64,000 nucleotides of DNA from Minisyncoccota bacterium (GTDB lineage Bacteria; Patescibacteriota; Microgenomatia; UBA1400; PJMF01): positions 266,873 through 330,872 of the forward strand of contig JABHWM010000018.1 of NCBI GenBank assembly GCA_018657765.1. Direction: 5' to 3'. Shown here one piece after another: positions 18,351 to 26,096 of the stretch (its first letter is position 1; every line of letters starts with the position of its first letter). The notes under the pieces are model-generated. The model was not told the origin of the DNA. It saw nothing but the letters and a program-made list of their open reading frames with translations, and did not search any database. A program made the position numbers and the translations under genes.

Positions 18351-18689
18351 ATGTCAAAAATAGATGCTCCAGCAACAATTCAAGAAATGCCTTTAGTTAT
18401 TATCAAAAATATGGTTGCTCTAGCTACCAGTGGCTTTGGTGTTGTTGTTGCTCTGGCCTGGAATGAAGCTATTAAAACAAGTGTTCAAACATACATTGCT
18501 CCAATTCTTGGAGAAAATAGTGGTGTAATTTCACTATTTATCTATGCAATTATCGTTACATTTTTGGCTGTGATAGTTACTATGCAACTAGCCAAAATTC
18601 AAAAATCTCTTGAGGAAGTTAATAACTCTATCCTGAATAACAAACCTCAAAATAATAAAAATACTGCTACAACTAAAAATAAAAAATAA
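18351..18689 (+). CDS. DUF5654-like two-helix membrane protein
   Basis: 112 residues. Two hydrophobic helices (about 20-42 and 62-84) enclose a short loop containing WNEAIKTSVQTYI, typical of DUF5654 proteins of CPR bacteria and archaea. The tail is Asn/Lys-rich. Function is unknown. NAD(P)H-hydrate dehydratase starts five bases after its stop, so both are probably one transcript. Confidence 0.65.
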   Translation: MSKIDAPATIQEMPLVIIKNMVALATSGFGVVVALAWNEAIKTSVQTYIAPILGENSGVISLFIYAIIVTFLAVIVTMQLAKIQKSLEEVNNSILNNKPQNNKNTATTKNKK

Positions 18690-18694
18690 AATAC

Positions 18695-19498
18695 ATGACT
18701 TCTCAAGATTCTATTGACCTACATTTTAAGAAACTTTTTCTTTCAAACCCAGACTCACATAAAGGTGAAAATGGAAAACTACTCATTATTGGGGGTTCAG
18801 AACTTTTTCATGCTGCTAGTAAGTGGAGTTTGGATACTGCTTCAAAAATAGTAGATATGGTTTTTTATTCTTCTGTTCCAGAAAATAATGAATTAATAAC
18901 TTTGGCCAAAAAAAACTTTTGGAATGGAATAGTTATTTCTAGAGGAGATATTGAAAAATATATTGAAGAAGCAGATTGTGTATTAATTGGGCCTGGAATG
19001 GATAGATCTACTGACACAGAAAAAATCACTAATGACCTATTATCCAAATATCCAGATAAAAAATGGGTGATTGATGCAGGTGCCCTACAGATGATAGATA
19101 TAAAACTTTTGAATAAAAATCATATTATTACTCCTCATAAAAAAGAAATGATTTTGTTACAAAAAAATGGTTTTGATAAAGAAAATTTCCAAGGGACTAT
19201 TCTACTAAAAGGAAAAGTAGACACTATAACTTCCCAACAAGAAAAATTAGAAATAACTGGCGGAAACTCTGGCATGACCAAAGGTGGAACTGGAGACGTC
19301 TTGGCTGGATTAGTTGCTTCTTTATATTGCAAAAATGATGCTCTCACTTCTAGCGTGGTAGGAAGTTTTGTAAATAAAAAAGCAGGAGATATATTATTCG
19401 AAAAAGTCGGCCCTTATTTTAATACTTCTGATTTAGTAGAGATAATTCCCAAAGCTCTGTGGGATCAACAACAGCAAATTTACAAAAAAATTCAATAA
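18695..19498 (+). CDS. ADP/ATP-dependent NAD(P)H-hydrate dehydratase
   Basis: 267 residues of the ribokinase-like CARKD/YjeF C-terminal family. HKGENGKLLIIGGS opens the fold, IGPGMDRS and VIDAGALQM follow, and MTKGGTGDVLAGLVAS (about 193-208) holds the anion hole and catalytic Asp. It dehydrates damaged NAD(P)H hydrates back to NAD(P)H. The epimerase domain that is often fused at the N-terminus is absent. It is probably co-transcribed with the DUF5654 gene. Confidence 0.85.
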   Translation: MTSQDSIDLHFKKLFLSNPDSHKGENGKLLIIGGSELFHAASKWSLDTASKIVDMVFYSSVPENNELITLAKKNFWNGIVISRGDIEKYIEEADCVLIGPGMDRSTDTEKITNDLLSKYPDKKWVIDAGALQMIDIKLLNKNHIITPHKKEMILLQKNGFDKENFQGTILLKGKVDTITSQQEKLEITGGNSGMTKGGTGDVLAGLVASLYCKNDALTSSVVGSFVNKKAGDILFEKVGPYFNTSDLVEIIPKALWDQQQQIYKKIQ

Positions 19499-19544
19499 AT
19501 TTATATTATAAGCATGAATACTAGTATTATGGGATAAATAATAT

Positions 19545-19563
19545 TATAATGCATAAGCATTAT
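19545..19563 (+). promoter_or_regulatory. Promoter with overlapping inverted repeat (possible operator)
   Basis: TATAAT at 19545-19550 overlaps a perfect inverted repeat at 19546-19563 (ATAATGC, spacer ATAA, GCATTAT). The repeat covers the -10 box and the expected transcription start, so a bound repressor could block the small gene at 19607. A second palindrome, AATACTAGTATT, lies upstream at 19517-19528. Confidence 0.4.
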
Positions 19564-19606
19564 CATAATTTTGGTAATGTAAATTCAATTGATCAGGAGG
19601 ATCAAA

Positions 19607-19783
19607 ATGGAAATATATTTTCTTGTTGGACTCTTCTTGGTGATTATGGGATCAGGCATCCTATTATTTCGCCATTGGAAGAAAAAAAATACAAGCTGGC
19701 TGGATGAAGTAGCTCCTAACTACGAAACAGAGACTACAATTCCTGAAAATACAAGCTGGCTAGATGACGCAACAAAAGAATAA
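19607..19783 (+). CDS. Small single-span membrane protein with a duplicated TSWLD motif
   Basis: 58 residues from the ATG at 19607, chosen because a strong AGGAGG sits six bases upstream; a TTG at 19589 lies before that site. The N-terminus (2-20) is one hydrophobic helix followed by RHWKKK, so the tail should face the cytoplasm. The tail carries NTSWLD twice (about 28-33 and 48-53). A TATAAT box precedes it and a strong terminator follows, so it is monocistronic and probably well expressed. Unknown function. Confidence 0.65.
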   Translation: MEIYFLVGLFLVIMGSGILLFRHWKKKNTSWLDEVAPNYETETTIPENTSWLDDATKE

Positions 19784-19801
19784 GCATCTTTTAGAGATGC
19801 A

Positions 19802-19827
19802 CCCCGCTGTTTCAGCGGGGTTTTTTT
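19802..19827 (+). terminator. Rho-independent terminator
   Basis: Stem CCCCGCTG / CAGCGGGG with a three-base loop is followed by seven T. A weaker hairpin, GCATCTTTTAGAGATGC, directly precedes it. Confidence 0.9.
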
Positions 19828-19930
19828 ATTTTCTATTAAAATAGAAAAAAGAAAATTCTAATCATATCAAAGAGAATTTAAGATAAAATATGCTGAATTT
19901 AGTCTTTATAGCTAAATTTTTTTACCAAAT

Positions 19931-20980
19931 CTATAAACTAATAACAGCCAACCCTTTTACTTTCTTTTTCAAAAACTCTTCTGTCTCTTCATTCGCTGTC
20001 GTAATAATAGTTTGATATTTTCCAACTAACTCCAGAACCATATTTTGAGCTTCTTCATCCAACTCAGAAAAAATATCATCCAAAAGAAACAATGGTTTTT
20101 GGTCTTGAGCCTTTTCTACAAACTGTAGCTCACCTAACTTTAACCACAAAACACCTAATCGTTGTTGTCCTCTAGAACCAAAAGCAGAAACATCTCTATT
20201 CTTGAGCTTATCACTAGCAAAAAGTACTTGAAAATCATCTTTGTGAGGCCCCTTCAAAAAATGACCAGCAGCAATAGCTCTATCACGATGAGAATCCACT
20301 TCTTCCTGATTTATTTCTGAAATTACATATTTAACATTAAAATCAAAAGGGAAATCTACCGTTCTGAGGAAACTAAAAAATAATTGTCTTTTTTCTTGAA
20401 GATAAATACCATGTTTTACTAACATCATTTCCCAATATTTCAACACAGATCTAGGTTGGGTACCTTCTCTGACAAACTCCAAAAACTTATTTATTCTCTT
20501 CAAAGCCTGATCATACATATGAAGAGATTGAGCATAAGAAGGATCTGTTGTGGATAAGATAGAATCAATAAAAGATCTTCTTCTGCCTCTGGAACCTTCT
20601 ATTAATCTCATATCTTCTGGTCTAAACACCACAGAAAAAAACTGACCTACAAAGTTTTTCTTTCTTTTCTTGGCTCCATTCAAGGAAAAATGTCTTTTAA
20701 GAGTTCTTTTTCCCTGCAAAATTCCTCTAGTAAGAGTTACTTCCAAAATATCACCACTGACCTTACCTCCAACTCTCCCCAACTCTTTATCAAAAGAAAT
20801 CATTTCCTCTATCACAGAGGCTCTAAAACTATCTCCATGTGATAAAAGATTAATGCCTTCTATTATAGAAGTTTTACCAACTCCATTTTTACCAGACAAG
20901 AGAGTTCTTTCTGAAAAAGAAAACTTCTTTTGCGAAAAAATTCGAAAATCTTGGAATAATATTGATTCAATTATTTTCAT
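19931..20980 (-). CDS. recF: DNA replication and repair protein RecF
   Basis: 349 residues. The SMC-like ATPase motifs are clear: Walker A LLSGKNGVGKTSIIEGI (about 27-43), the signature AFGSRGQQRLG (about 272-282), and Walker B LFLLDDIFSELD (about 302). GPHKDDFQ is a RecF hallmark. RecF helps load RecA at gaps with RecO and RecR. It is 18 kb from dnaA-dnaN, although in many bacteria it directly follows dnaN. Length is normal. Confidence 0.92.
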   Translation of the reverse strand: MKIIESILFQDFRIFSQKKFSFSERTLLSGKNGVGKTSIIEGINLLSHGDSFRASVIEEMISFDKELGRVGGKVSGDILEVTLTRGILQGKRTLKRHFSLNGAKKRKKNFVGQFFSVVFRPEDMRLIEGSRGRRRSFIDSILSTTDPSYAQSLHMYDQALKRINKFLEFVREGTQPRSVLKYWEMMLVKHGIYLQEKRQLFFSFLRTVDFPFDFNVKYVISEINQEEVDSHRDRAIAAGHFLKGPHKDDFQVLFASDKLKNRDVSAFGSRGQQRLGVLWLKLGELQFVEKAQDQKPLFLLDDIFSELDEEAQNMVLELVGKYQTIITTANEETEEFLKKKVKGLAVISL

Positions 20981-20993
20981 AAATTTTTATAAT

Positions 20994-21377
20994 CTAATAA
21001 ACACTACCTAATTTATTGCTTTTTCTCCAAGCATACCAAAAACGAAAAAATAAGTAGAACAAAACCATTTGCCATAAAATACAAAAGTAAACTATCCAGT
21101 ATTTAATAAAAACAACCCAATTACTATCCAAAAATAGAAAACCATATTGACCAAACTCACCTAGTATCAATCCTAATAAGTAAATAAATAACAAACAAAA
21201 CACAGGAAAGAAAATCAGTATTTTAAACAATTTTTTCTTTACCAAAAACTGAACTGTTTGGTATGGATGAAAGAATAATCCTTGAATAACCTCAAACATT
21301 GCATAAATTAATGAAAAAAACCAATAAGCTGACTTCATCTTCGAAGGAAAAACTAGCTTTAATTTTTTACTTTTCAT
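20994..21377 (-). CDS. Membrane protein of unknown function
   Basis: 127 residues, basic at the start, with about three aromatic-rich hydrophobic helices (about 17-35, 50-70, 88-112). Its ATG overlaps the stop of the preceding 61-residue gene (TAATG), so the two are coupled. It stands between the sigma factor and recF. No family is recognised. Confidence 0.55.
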   Translation of the reverse strand: MKSKKLKLVFPSKMKSAYWFFSLIYAMFEVIQGLFFHPYQTVQFLVKKKLFKILIFFPVFCLLFIYLLGLILGEFGQYGFLFLDSNWVVFIKYWIVYFCILWQMVLFYLFFRFWYAWRKSNKLGSVY

Positions 21378-21562
21378 TATTTCAGTAACCCAACTTTAAT
21401 AGCTGATAACAAAGCAGAAAAAACAACGATAAATTTCAAAGTATTCCTAACAAAAACACTAGATAACGCACCAATTTTGTCTGGCAACAAATGATTTTTC
21501 TCAAGAATAGATTGTTGAAATGCTTCTTTTTCCAAAAGTTTTAAAAATTGTTTTTCTTCCAT
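21377..21562 (-). CDS. 61-residue protein downstream of the sigma factor
   Basis: The first half is charged and helical; the second (about 38-60) is hydrophobic, giving a tail-anchored layout. The gene follows the ECF-type sigma factor by 35 bases. Small membrane proteins in this position are often anti-sigma factors, but there is no recognisable anti-sigma motif such as a zinc HxxxCxxC, so this is only a positional guess. Confidence 0.5.
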   Translation of the reverse strand: MEEKQFLKLLEKEAFQQSILEKNHLLPDKIGALSSVFVRNTLKFIVVFSALLSAIKVGLLK

Positions 21563-21597
21563 TTATTTTTTCCCAAAAAGTATCACTAATATTAAAA

Positions 21598-22167
21598 CTA
21601 TGATCCTTTTACTAAAACAGGAGCCTCTTCATATATTTTCCTAAACTCAACTCTAGCTCTAAACAAATCTGATTCCACAGATTTTACTGTTTTTCCAAAC
21701 AAAGAAGCAATTTCTTTCACTCTTTTTTTATCAACATACTTCAATAACAGAAGCTCTCTTGTCTCTTTTTTCATTTTACCTAGAGTAATTTGCACCATTT
21801 CAGAAATTTCTTGAGAACTTTTCAAAGGATTTTGTAAAATTTCATCAAAAAGAGGAATTGTTTTTAAAGCTTTTTTTGCATATTTTTTGCGATAATAATC
21901 AGCTATCTCATGTCGAAGAATACTAACCATCCAAGTTTTTAAACGAGACTCTCCTCGAAACAAAGGAAGTTGCCTTAAAGAATTAATAAATGTTTCTTGA
22001 ACAATCTCTTCTACGTCTGTAAAGTTAGAAACTTTTTTCAGAGTAATAGCCATAAGATATGGAAAAAAAATGGTATACCAATCTTTAACTTTATTTTTAT
22101 CTCCTTCACGAAGACCTTTTAAAAGTAATTGCTCTGCTTTTATAGAAAATGATTTACTAGACTCCAT
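21598..22167 (-). CDS. ECF-type RNA polymerase sigma factor
   Basis: 189 residues from the ATG at 22167, which has AGGA four bases upstream. An ATG seven codons further up would lie inside the shared promoter. Region 2 contains DVEEIVQETFINSLRQL and RLKTWMVSILRHEIADYYRK (-10 recognition); region 4 (about 130-175) has KRVKEIASLFGKTVKSVESDLFRAR, a helix-turn-helix for -35 binding. It diverges from the VirB2-like pilin array, so control of the array is plausible but unproven. Confidence 0.85.
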   Translation of the reverse strand: MESSKSFSIKAEQLLLKGLREGDKNKVKDWYTIFFPYLMAITLKKVSNFTDVEEIVQETFINSLRQLPLFRGESRLKTWMVSILRHEIADYYRKKYAKKALKTIPLFDEILQNPLKSSQEISEMVQITLGKMKKETRELLLLKYVDKKRVKEIASLFGKTVKSVESDLFRARVEFRKIYEEAPVLVKGS

Positions 22168-22174
22168 TGTTTCC

Positions 22175-22184
22175 TGATATAATA
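22175..22184. promoter_or_regulatory. Overlapping divergent -10 boxes between sigma factor and pilin array
   Basis: The plus strand has TGATATAAT (22175-22183), an extended -10, nine bases before the ATG at 22193, which predicts a leaderless transcript. On the minus strand TATTAT (22179-22184) points to the sigma gene. The core GATATAATATC is palindromic, so the two polymerases would compete for one site. Confidence 0.45.
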
Positions 22185-22192
22185 TCATCTAC

Positions 22193-22528
22193 ATGATCAG
22201 TTCACTAATTGCACAAAACACAGGCGCTGGTGGCTTAGAGTTGGGATCAACCCTAAAACTCAGTAATGGAACTCCAGTAAAAGATGTCTATCAAACCCCA
22301 GCTGACCTTGTAAACCTTATTGTTCCAAACATGTTTGTTCTTGGAGGAGTTATTATTTTTGGAATGTTAATTCTTGCTGGATATAAATATATTCTGAATA
22401 CTTCAAAAGGAACTCAAGAAGCTTATGAGATATTCAAAAATGCAGTCATTGGTTTTGTAGTCATGTTTTCCGCTTATTGGATAGTTCAAGTAATAAAACT
22501 AGTCACAGGAGCAGACATTCCTTTATAA
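22193..22528 (+). CDS. VirB2/TrbC-like pilin family protein 1
   Basis: 111 residues. Two hydrophobic helices (about 48-68 and 84-104) flank the short polar loop LNTSKGTQEAYEIFKNA. This matches the two-helix, cytoplasmic-loop pattern of VirB2/TrbC pilins. It has no convincing cleavable signal peptide, and its loop is the most divergent of the array. Its start is nine bases after an extended -10. It is first in a row of like genes and may be a minor subunit. Confidence 0.7.
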   Translation: MISSLIAQNTGAGGLELGSTLKLSNGTPVKDVYQTPADLVNLIVPNMFVLGGVIIFGMLILAGYKYILNTSKGTQEAYEIFKNAVIGFVVMFSAYWIVQVIKLVTGADIPL

Positions 22529-22562
22529 AAAAACGTAAAGGTACTACAATAATCAGATACAA

Positions 22563-22994
22563 ATGAAAAAACTCACTAGATTTATACTAACAACTCCACT
22601 TTTTTTAACTATTTCCAGTGTTATAAATGCTCAATCACCTCCCTCTGGTAGTAGTGTTTTTGGAACAATAAACCCACCGGCTGGTGTAGATAAATACAAC
22701 GCAGCTAGTTCTGGAGGAATTGGTTTAATACTTTTTGCTTCAAATGGAATTAAAATTGCAACCACTGTAGCTGGAGTATGGGTTATGTTGAACTTTATTC
22801 TAGCTGGCTGGAAATATGTTGTTTCTTCTGGAGACTCCAAAGCTCACTCAGAAGCTACTACAATGATGACTAACAGTGTCATTGGTCTAGCAATAATTGT
22901 TGGTTCTTACACGATAGCTGCCATTTTTGGACTAATCTTCTTTGGAGATGCTACATACATTCTCAACCCACAGTTAGAAGGAGTAGGAATTTAA
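22563..22994 (+). CDS. VirB2/TrbC-like pilin family protein 2
   Basis: 143 residues. A signal peptide ends near VINAQS (about 23-25). Two helices (about 58-80 and 100-122) surround VVSSGDSKAHSEATTMMTN, the family loop with the SGD core. TACAAT at 22545-22550 lies 12 bases before the start, so it may have its own promoter. Its 3' neighbour begins one base after the stop. Proposed as a pilus or channel subunit by similarity of layout. Confidence 0.75.
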   Translation: MKKLTRFILTTPLFLTISSVINAQSPPSGSSVFGTINPPAGVDKYNAASSGGIGLILFASNGIKIATTVAGVWVMLNFILAGWKYVVSSGDSKAHSEATTMMTNSVIGLAIIVGSYTIAAIFGLIFFGDATYILNPQLEGVGI

Positions 22995-22995
22995 T

Positions 22996-23397
22996 ATGTT
23001 ACCAATATTTTCTTTGATCACTCAAAATAAAAAAATAGATCTTGGTGGATTTACTCCTCCTACAGATGCTTATAGTAAAGATTCTGGTGCATCAGTAGAT
23101 GGAGCTGAAGCTTTAACAAATCTAGAACTTTTTATCTCTAATATTATTGGTTTTATGACAGCTCTTGGTGGAATTTTCTTTGTAATTTACTTTGTACTTG
23201 GTGCTTTTGAGTGGATAACTAGTAGTGGAGATAAAGGGAAACTCGAAACTGCTCGTAATAAAATGGTAAATGGAGCTATTGGAATGGTTCTTCTTGTTGC
23301 AGCTTATGGAATAATTGGTTTATTGGGAAGTTTTATCGGAATAGATATGCTAAATCCAGCAGAACAAATTAACCAGATATACGAAACTATAAAATAA
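22996..23397 (+). CDS. VirB2/TrbC-like pilin family protein 3
   Basis: 133 residues. Helices at about 47-70 and 89-113 flank the conserved loop FEWITSSGDKGKLETARNKM. The N-terminal 45 residues are polar (GGFTPPTDAYSKDSGAS) with no clear signal peptide. It starts one base after the previous stop, so the two are translationally linked. Confidence 0.75.
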   Translation: MLPIFSLITQNKKIDLGGFTPPTDAYSKDSGASVDGAEALTNLELFISNIIGFMTALGGIFFVIYFVLGAFEWITSSGDKGKLETARNKMVNGAIGMVLLVAAYGIIGLLGSFIGIDMLNPAEQINQIYETIK

Positions 23398-23452
23398 ACT
23401 AAAAAAAGGTTTGGTAAATATAAAAACCTTTAAAAGAAAAATTAAGATCAAA

Positions 23453-23866
23453 ATGAAAAAAAAATCAGCTCTTTTATCTCTCAGTCTCTTTATTAGCAAC
23501 TTTTTCTTGTTTGCAAAAAACTCATTTGCAGAATTAAGCAATCCTGTTGTTGAGGGAAGTTTGGGCAGTGGTTCTAGTGAAGCAGCAGAAGGAACTACTT
23601 TTGCTACTTATTTTGTTTTCTTTTGGAATGCCTTGATAAGCATTGGTGCCATTATGGTATTAATCTTTTTTATCTGGGGAGCTATTGAATGGATTTCCAG
23701 TGGTGGTGATAAAGGTAAAGTAGAAAATGCCAGAAATAGAATCACCCAAGCAGTAATTGGTTTGATTATTCTAGTAGGTTCTTATGCAATCATTGGCTTT
23801 ATCAGTGAAATATTCTTTGGAGAAGCCTTTAATGTCTTACAAATTAGTATTCCAGAAGCGGTTTAA
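23453..23866 (+). CDS. VirB2/TrbC-like pilin family protein 4
   Basis: 137 residues from the ATG at 23453, chosen because it opens a good signal peptide (KKKSALLSLSLFISNFFLF, cut near NSFA-E). A TTG 14 codons earlier is less likely. Two helices flank IEWISSGGDKGKVENARNRI, almost identical to the loops of proteins 5 and 6, so these are recent paralogues. The next gene starts three bases after the stop. Confidence 0.78.
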   Translation: MKKKSALLSLSLFISNFFLFAKNSFAELSNPVVEGSLGSGSSEAAEGTTFATYFVFFWNALISIGAIMVLIFFIWGAIEWISSGGDKGKVENARNRITQAVIGLIILVGSYAIIGFISEIFFGEAFNVLQISIPEAV

Positions 23867-23869
23867 ATT

Positions 23870-24217
23870 ATGTCTCAAAAAATAGCTGCAACTATAGATA
23901 TAGCTGGACAAGCAGCTAGAGCTGATCTTCCAGGAGCTGGAAGCAGAAATCCTCAAGATGGTTTTGGTAATTTATTAAGTGGTCTTATGAGTGGAGCTAT
24001 GGTAATTGCCGCAATAATGGTACTTCTCTACCTCATTTGGGGAGCAATCGAGTGGATCACTAGCGGTGGAGACAAAGGAAAAGTAGAAGCAGCTAGATCC
24101 AAAATTACAACAGCTGTAACTGGAATTATTGTTCTTGCTGCAACGACTGCTATCTTTATGATAGTTCAACAATTATTGGGTATTTGTGTACTTAGTATTG
24201 GTAGAGGAAGTTGTTAA
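23870..24217 (+). CDS. VirB2/TrbC-like pilin family protein 5
   Basis: 115 residues. Helices at about 40-62 and 82-106 flank IEWITSGGDKGKVEAARSKI. There is no typical signal peptide; the first 38 residues are Ala/Gly-rich and polar. Two Cys close to the C-terminus (GICVLSIGRGSC) are unique within the array and could form a disulphide outside the membrane. It is last in the tight run 22193-24217. Confidence 0.75.
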   Translation: MSQKIAATIDIAGQAARADLPGAGSRNPQDGFGNLLSGLMSGAMVIAAIMVLLYLIWGAIEWITSGGDKGKVEAARSKITTAVTGIIVLAATTAIFMIVQQLLGICVLSIGRGSC

Positions 24218-24230
24218 AAAGAAAGAAATT

Positions 24231-25052
24231 ATGGACAAACCACATATTGATATTTTTCAAGAAATTGAAACTAGAAGAACTGAATTAAGTGTTGCTATAG
24301 AAGAAACCGTCGCTCCAATAAATAAGTTGCTTGGTAAAAAAATTGCTAAGAAAATACTAATGATGAATTTTGGAAAATCAACTTTAGAAAATTGTCAAAA
24401 AAAAGATGGAATTGGAGGATTAAATCAAAAAGAAGGAATAGTTCAACAAGCTGATGAATTTAAAGATGATAAAACTCAAAAAGTTATTTTTAAAAGAATA
24501 ATAAGAAGTCGTAAAGATGATCACTCAACTAATGTAGATATTACTAGTACTGAAGAGCAATATAAACATAAAGCTGATAATCAAATTTTTTCTGGTGATC
24601 TTGAAACCAAATTTGAACTATCAAAATCAGAGAATGGAACAACTATAAATATGATAGTTCCATTAGAATTATTCCTCGGAGAAACAGAATTAGACTCAGA
24701 ATGGACAATTCCAAAACTAAGAGAACAGTATCCATCATTAGATAGAGTCCTTAAAGAAAAGAGAGAGATTGACCAAAATGGGATATTATCCTGGTGTAAA
24801 ATAGAAATTGAAATAGAAGATGGAGAAGCTGTTTTAAAAAAATTAGAAACAAAACATATAAAAAAGAAACCTTTTGCAAAAATAAGAAGAGCTTTTTTAA
24901 AAGATAAATTTTCTTCTTCACACAAATTATTTCTCAATGTTTATACAGATCATATAAACAATGAAACTCATGAAGAAGGATTAAAAGGAGTACTATTAAA
25001 TCAAAAAGCACCTGAAGGATGGTCTATTTTTACCGGAGATTTAGAAGAATAA
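24231..25052 (+). CDS. Soluble protein of unknown function inside the pilin array
   Basis: 273 residues from the ATG at 24231, 14 bases after pilin 5. It is highly charged (Lys, Glu, Asp), with no signal or membrane segment, so it is probably cytoplasmic. The middle looks like mixed strand (KFELSKSENGTTINMIVPLELF) and the rest helical. I recognise no family. Placement between pilins suggests a chaperone, regulator or assembly factor, but only by context. Confidence 0.6.
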   Translation: MDKPHIDIFQEIETRRTELSVAIEETVAPINKLLGKKIAKKILMMNFGKSTLENCQKKDGIGGLNQKEGIVQQADEFKDDKTQKVIFKRIIRSRKDDHSTNVDITSTEEQYKHKADNQIFSGDLETKFELSKSENGTTINMIVPLELFLGETELDSEWTIPKLREQYPSLDRVLKEKREIDQNGILSWCKIEIEIEDGEAVLKKLETKHIKKKPFAKIRRAFLKDKFSSSHKLFLNVYTDHINNETHEEGLKGVLLNQKAPEGWSIFTGDLEE

Positions 25053-25060
25053 AAACCTTT

Positions 25061-25090
25061 TTGACCTAAGCCATAAAAACTTGATATAAT
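25061..25090 (+). promoter_or_regulatory. Strong consensus promoter of pilin 6
   Basis: TTGACC (25061-25066), an 18-base spacer and TATAAT (25085-25090) with an upstream TG form a near-consensus sigma-70 promoter. A leader of about 38 bases carries AAGGA (25126-25130), five bases before the ATG. Confidence 0.75.
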
Positions 25091-25135
25091 AACAATAAGG
25101 AATTTTTTAATAAGAAATTAATAATAAGGATAAAT

Positions 25136-25540
25136 ATGAATAAAATTCAAAAATTTGCACTCTCAACAGGGATCTCCTTGAGTAGTCTTGCAGCCGTGGC
25201 TCTACCAGTAGCTGCTGCTACAAAGATAACTAATACTAATGTAGATCCTGGAAAAGGCTTTGCTACAGATTTTGGAGGCATGATTAATGGTCTTCTTAGT
25301 TTTGTAATGGTTATCGCTGCTCTATTGGTCTTCATGTACCTCATCTGGGGTGGAATTGAATGGATCACAAGTGGTGGTGATAAAGGTAAAACAGAATCTG
25401 CAAGAAACAAAATTACTTCTGCGATCATTGGACTCGTAGTTGTTGCTGCTTCATATGCTGTCCTTACACTAGCTCTTAACTTCCTAGGCTTCACTGACCT
25501 CAATGATGTCTTCACAACCAAGACTATTGATGGAAAATAA
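25136..25540 (+). CDS. VirB2/TrbC-like pilin family protein 6 (likely the major subunit)
   Basis: 134 residues. A signal peptide ends near LPVAAA-T (about 28). Two helices (about 50-73 and 92-116) flank IEWITSGGDKGKTESARNKI, the family consensus. Unlike the other array genes it is monocistronic, with a near-consensus promoter, a Shine-Dalgarno site and a strong terminator. This fits a highly expressed major pilin. The pilus function itself is inferred from VirB2 similarity. Confidence 0.8.
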   Translation: MNKIQKFALSTGISLSSLAAVALPVAAATKITNTNVDPGKGFATDFGGMINGLLSFVMVIAALLVFMYLIWGGIEWITSGGDKGKTESARNKITSAIIGLVVVAASYAVLTLALNFLGFTDLNDVFTTKTIDGK

Positions 25541-25564
25541 GCTTTTTAAATAAAGAAATTAAAA

Positions 25565-25591
25565 ACCCTGCCTTAAAAAGCAGGGTTTTTT
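25565..25591 (+). terminator. Rho-independent terminator after pilin 6
   Basis: Stem ACCCTGC / GCAGGGT with an eight-base loop is followed by a run of six T. It isolates pilin 6 from pilin 7. Confidence 0.85.
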
Positions 25592-25656
25592 GTTACCAAG
25601 ATTCTCATGTATAATAAATCTGCACCCTTAAAGACATCATTAATAAAGAAATAAAT

Positions 25657-26082
25657 ATGACCTTTTTCCAAAAAATCTCAAAAAAAATCACAATCCTATC
25701 TACAACTATTGGATTATTCATCTTCTCTGCTCTACCAGCTCAAGCTCAAAGCTCTGCTTGGCAAGGAGTTTGTGTTAGTGATAAAGATGCTGATGTAGCA
25801 ACTCTACAGGGTTTGCAATGTTTACTAGCTAATATTTTGGGTGTTTTTCTTACTACTATAGGAATTGCAGCCTTCTTAATGTTAGTTGTTGGTGGATTTA
25901 GACTTTTAATATCTGGAGGAAATACTACTCATGTAGACAAAGCAAAAAGCTCAATTACTTTTGCCATTGTAGGATTAGTGGTTGCACTCAGTGCTTTTGT
26001 TATCTTGAATCTTGTTGCAGAATTTACAGGAGTTCAAACTATTTTGAATTTTGTAATTCCTACTTCTGATAAGCAGTGGTAA
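25657..26082 (+). CDS. VirB2/TrbC-like pilin family protein 7
   Basis: 141 residues. A signal peptide ends near LPAQA-QSS (about 31). Two helices flank FRLLISGGNTTHVDKAKSSI, a variant loop in which GGD-KGK became GGN-TTH. Two Cys (WQGVCVSD and LQCLLANI) lie in the exported N-terminal part. TATAAT at 25610-25615 serves as its -10, with a leader of about 35 bases. It ends 14 bases before uppS on the other strand. Confidence 0.75.
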   Translation: MTFFQKISKKITILSTTIGLFIFSALPAQAQSSAWQGVCVSDKDADVATLQGLQCLLANILGVFLTTIGIAAFLMLVVGGFRLLISGGNTTHVDKAKSSITFAIVGLVVALSAFVILNLVAEFTGVQTILNFVIPTSDKQW

Positions 26083-26096
26083 TAAATTCAAGAAAA

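Noticed and set aside
22193-26082. Prophage or holin cassette reading of the small two-helix proteins
   Set aside because: No phage structural or lysis genes are near. The shared GGDKGK loop and the presence of VirB4, VirB6 and PrgI support pilin-like proteins.
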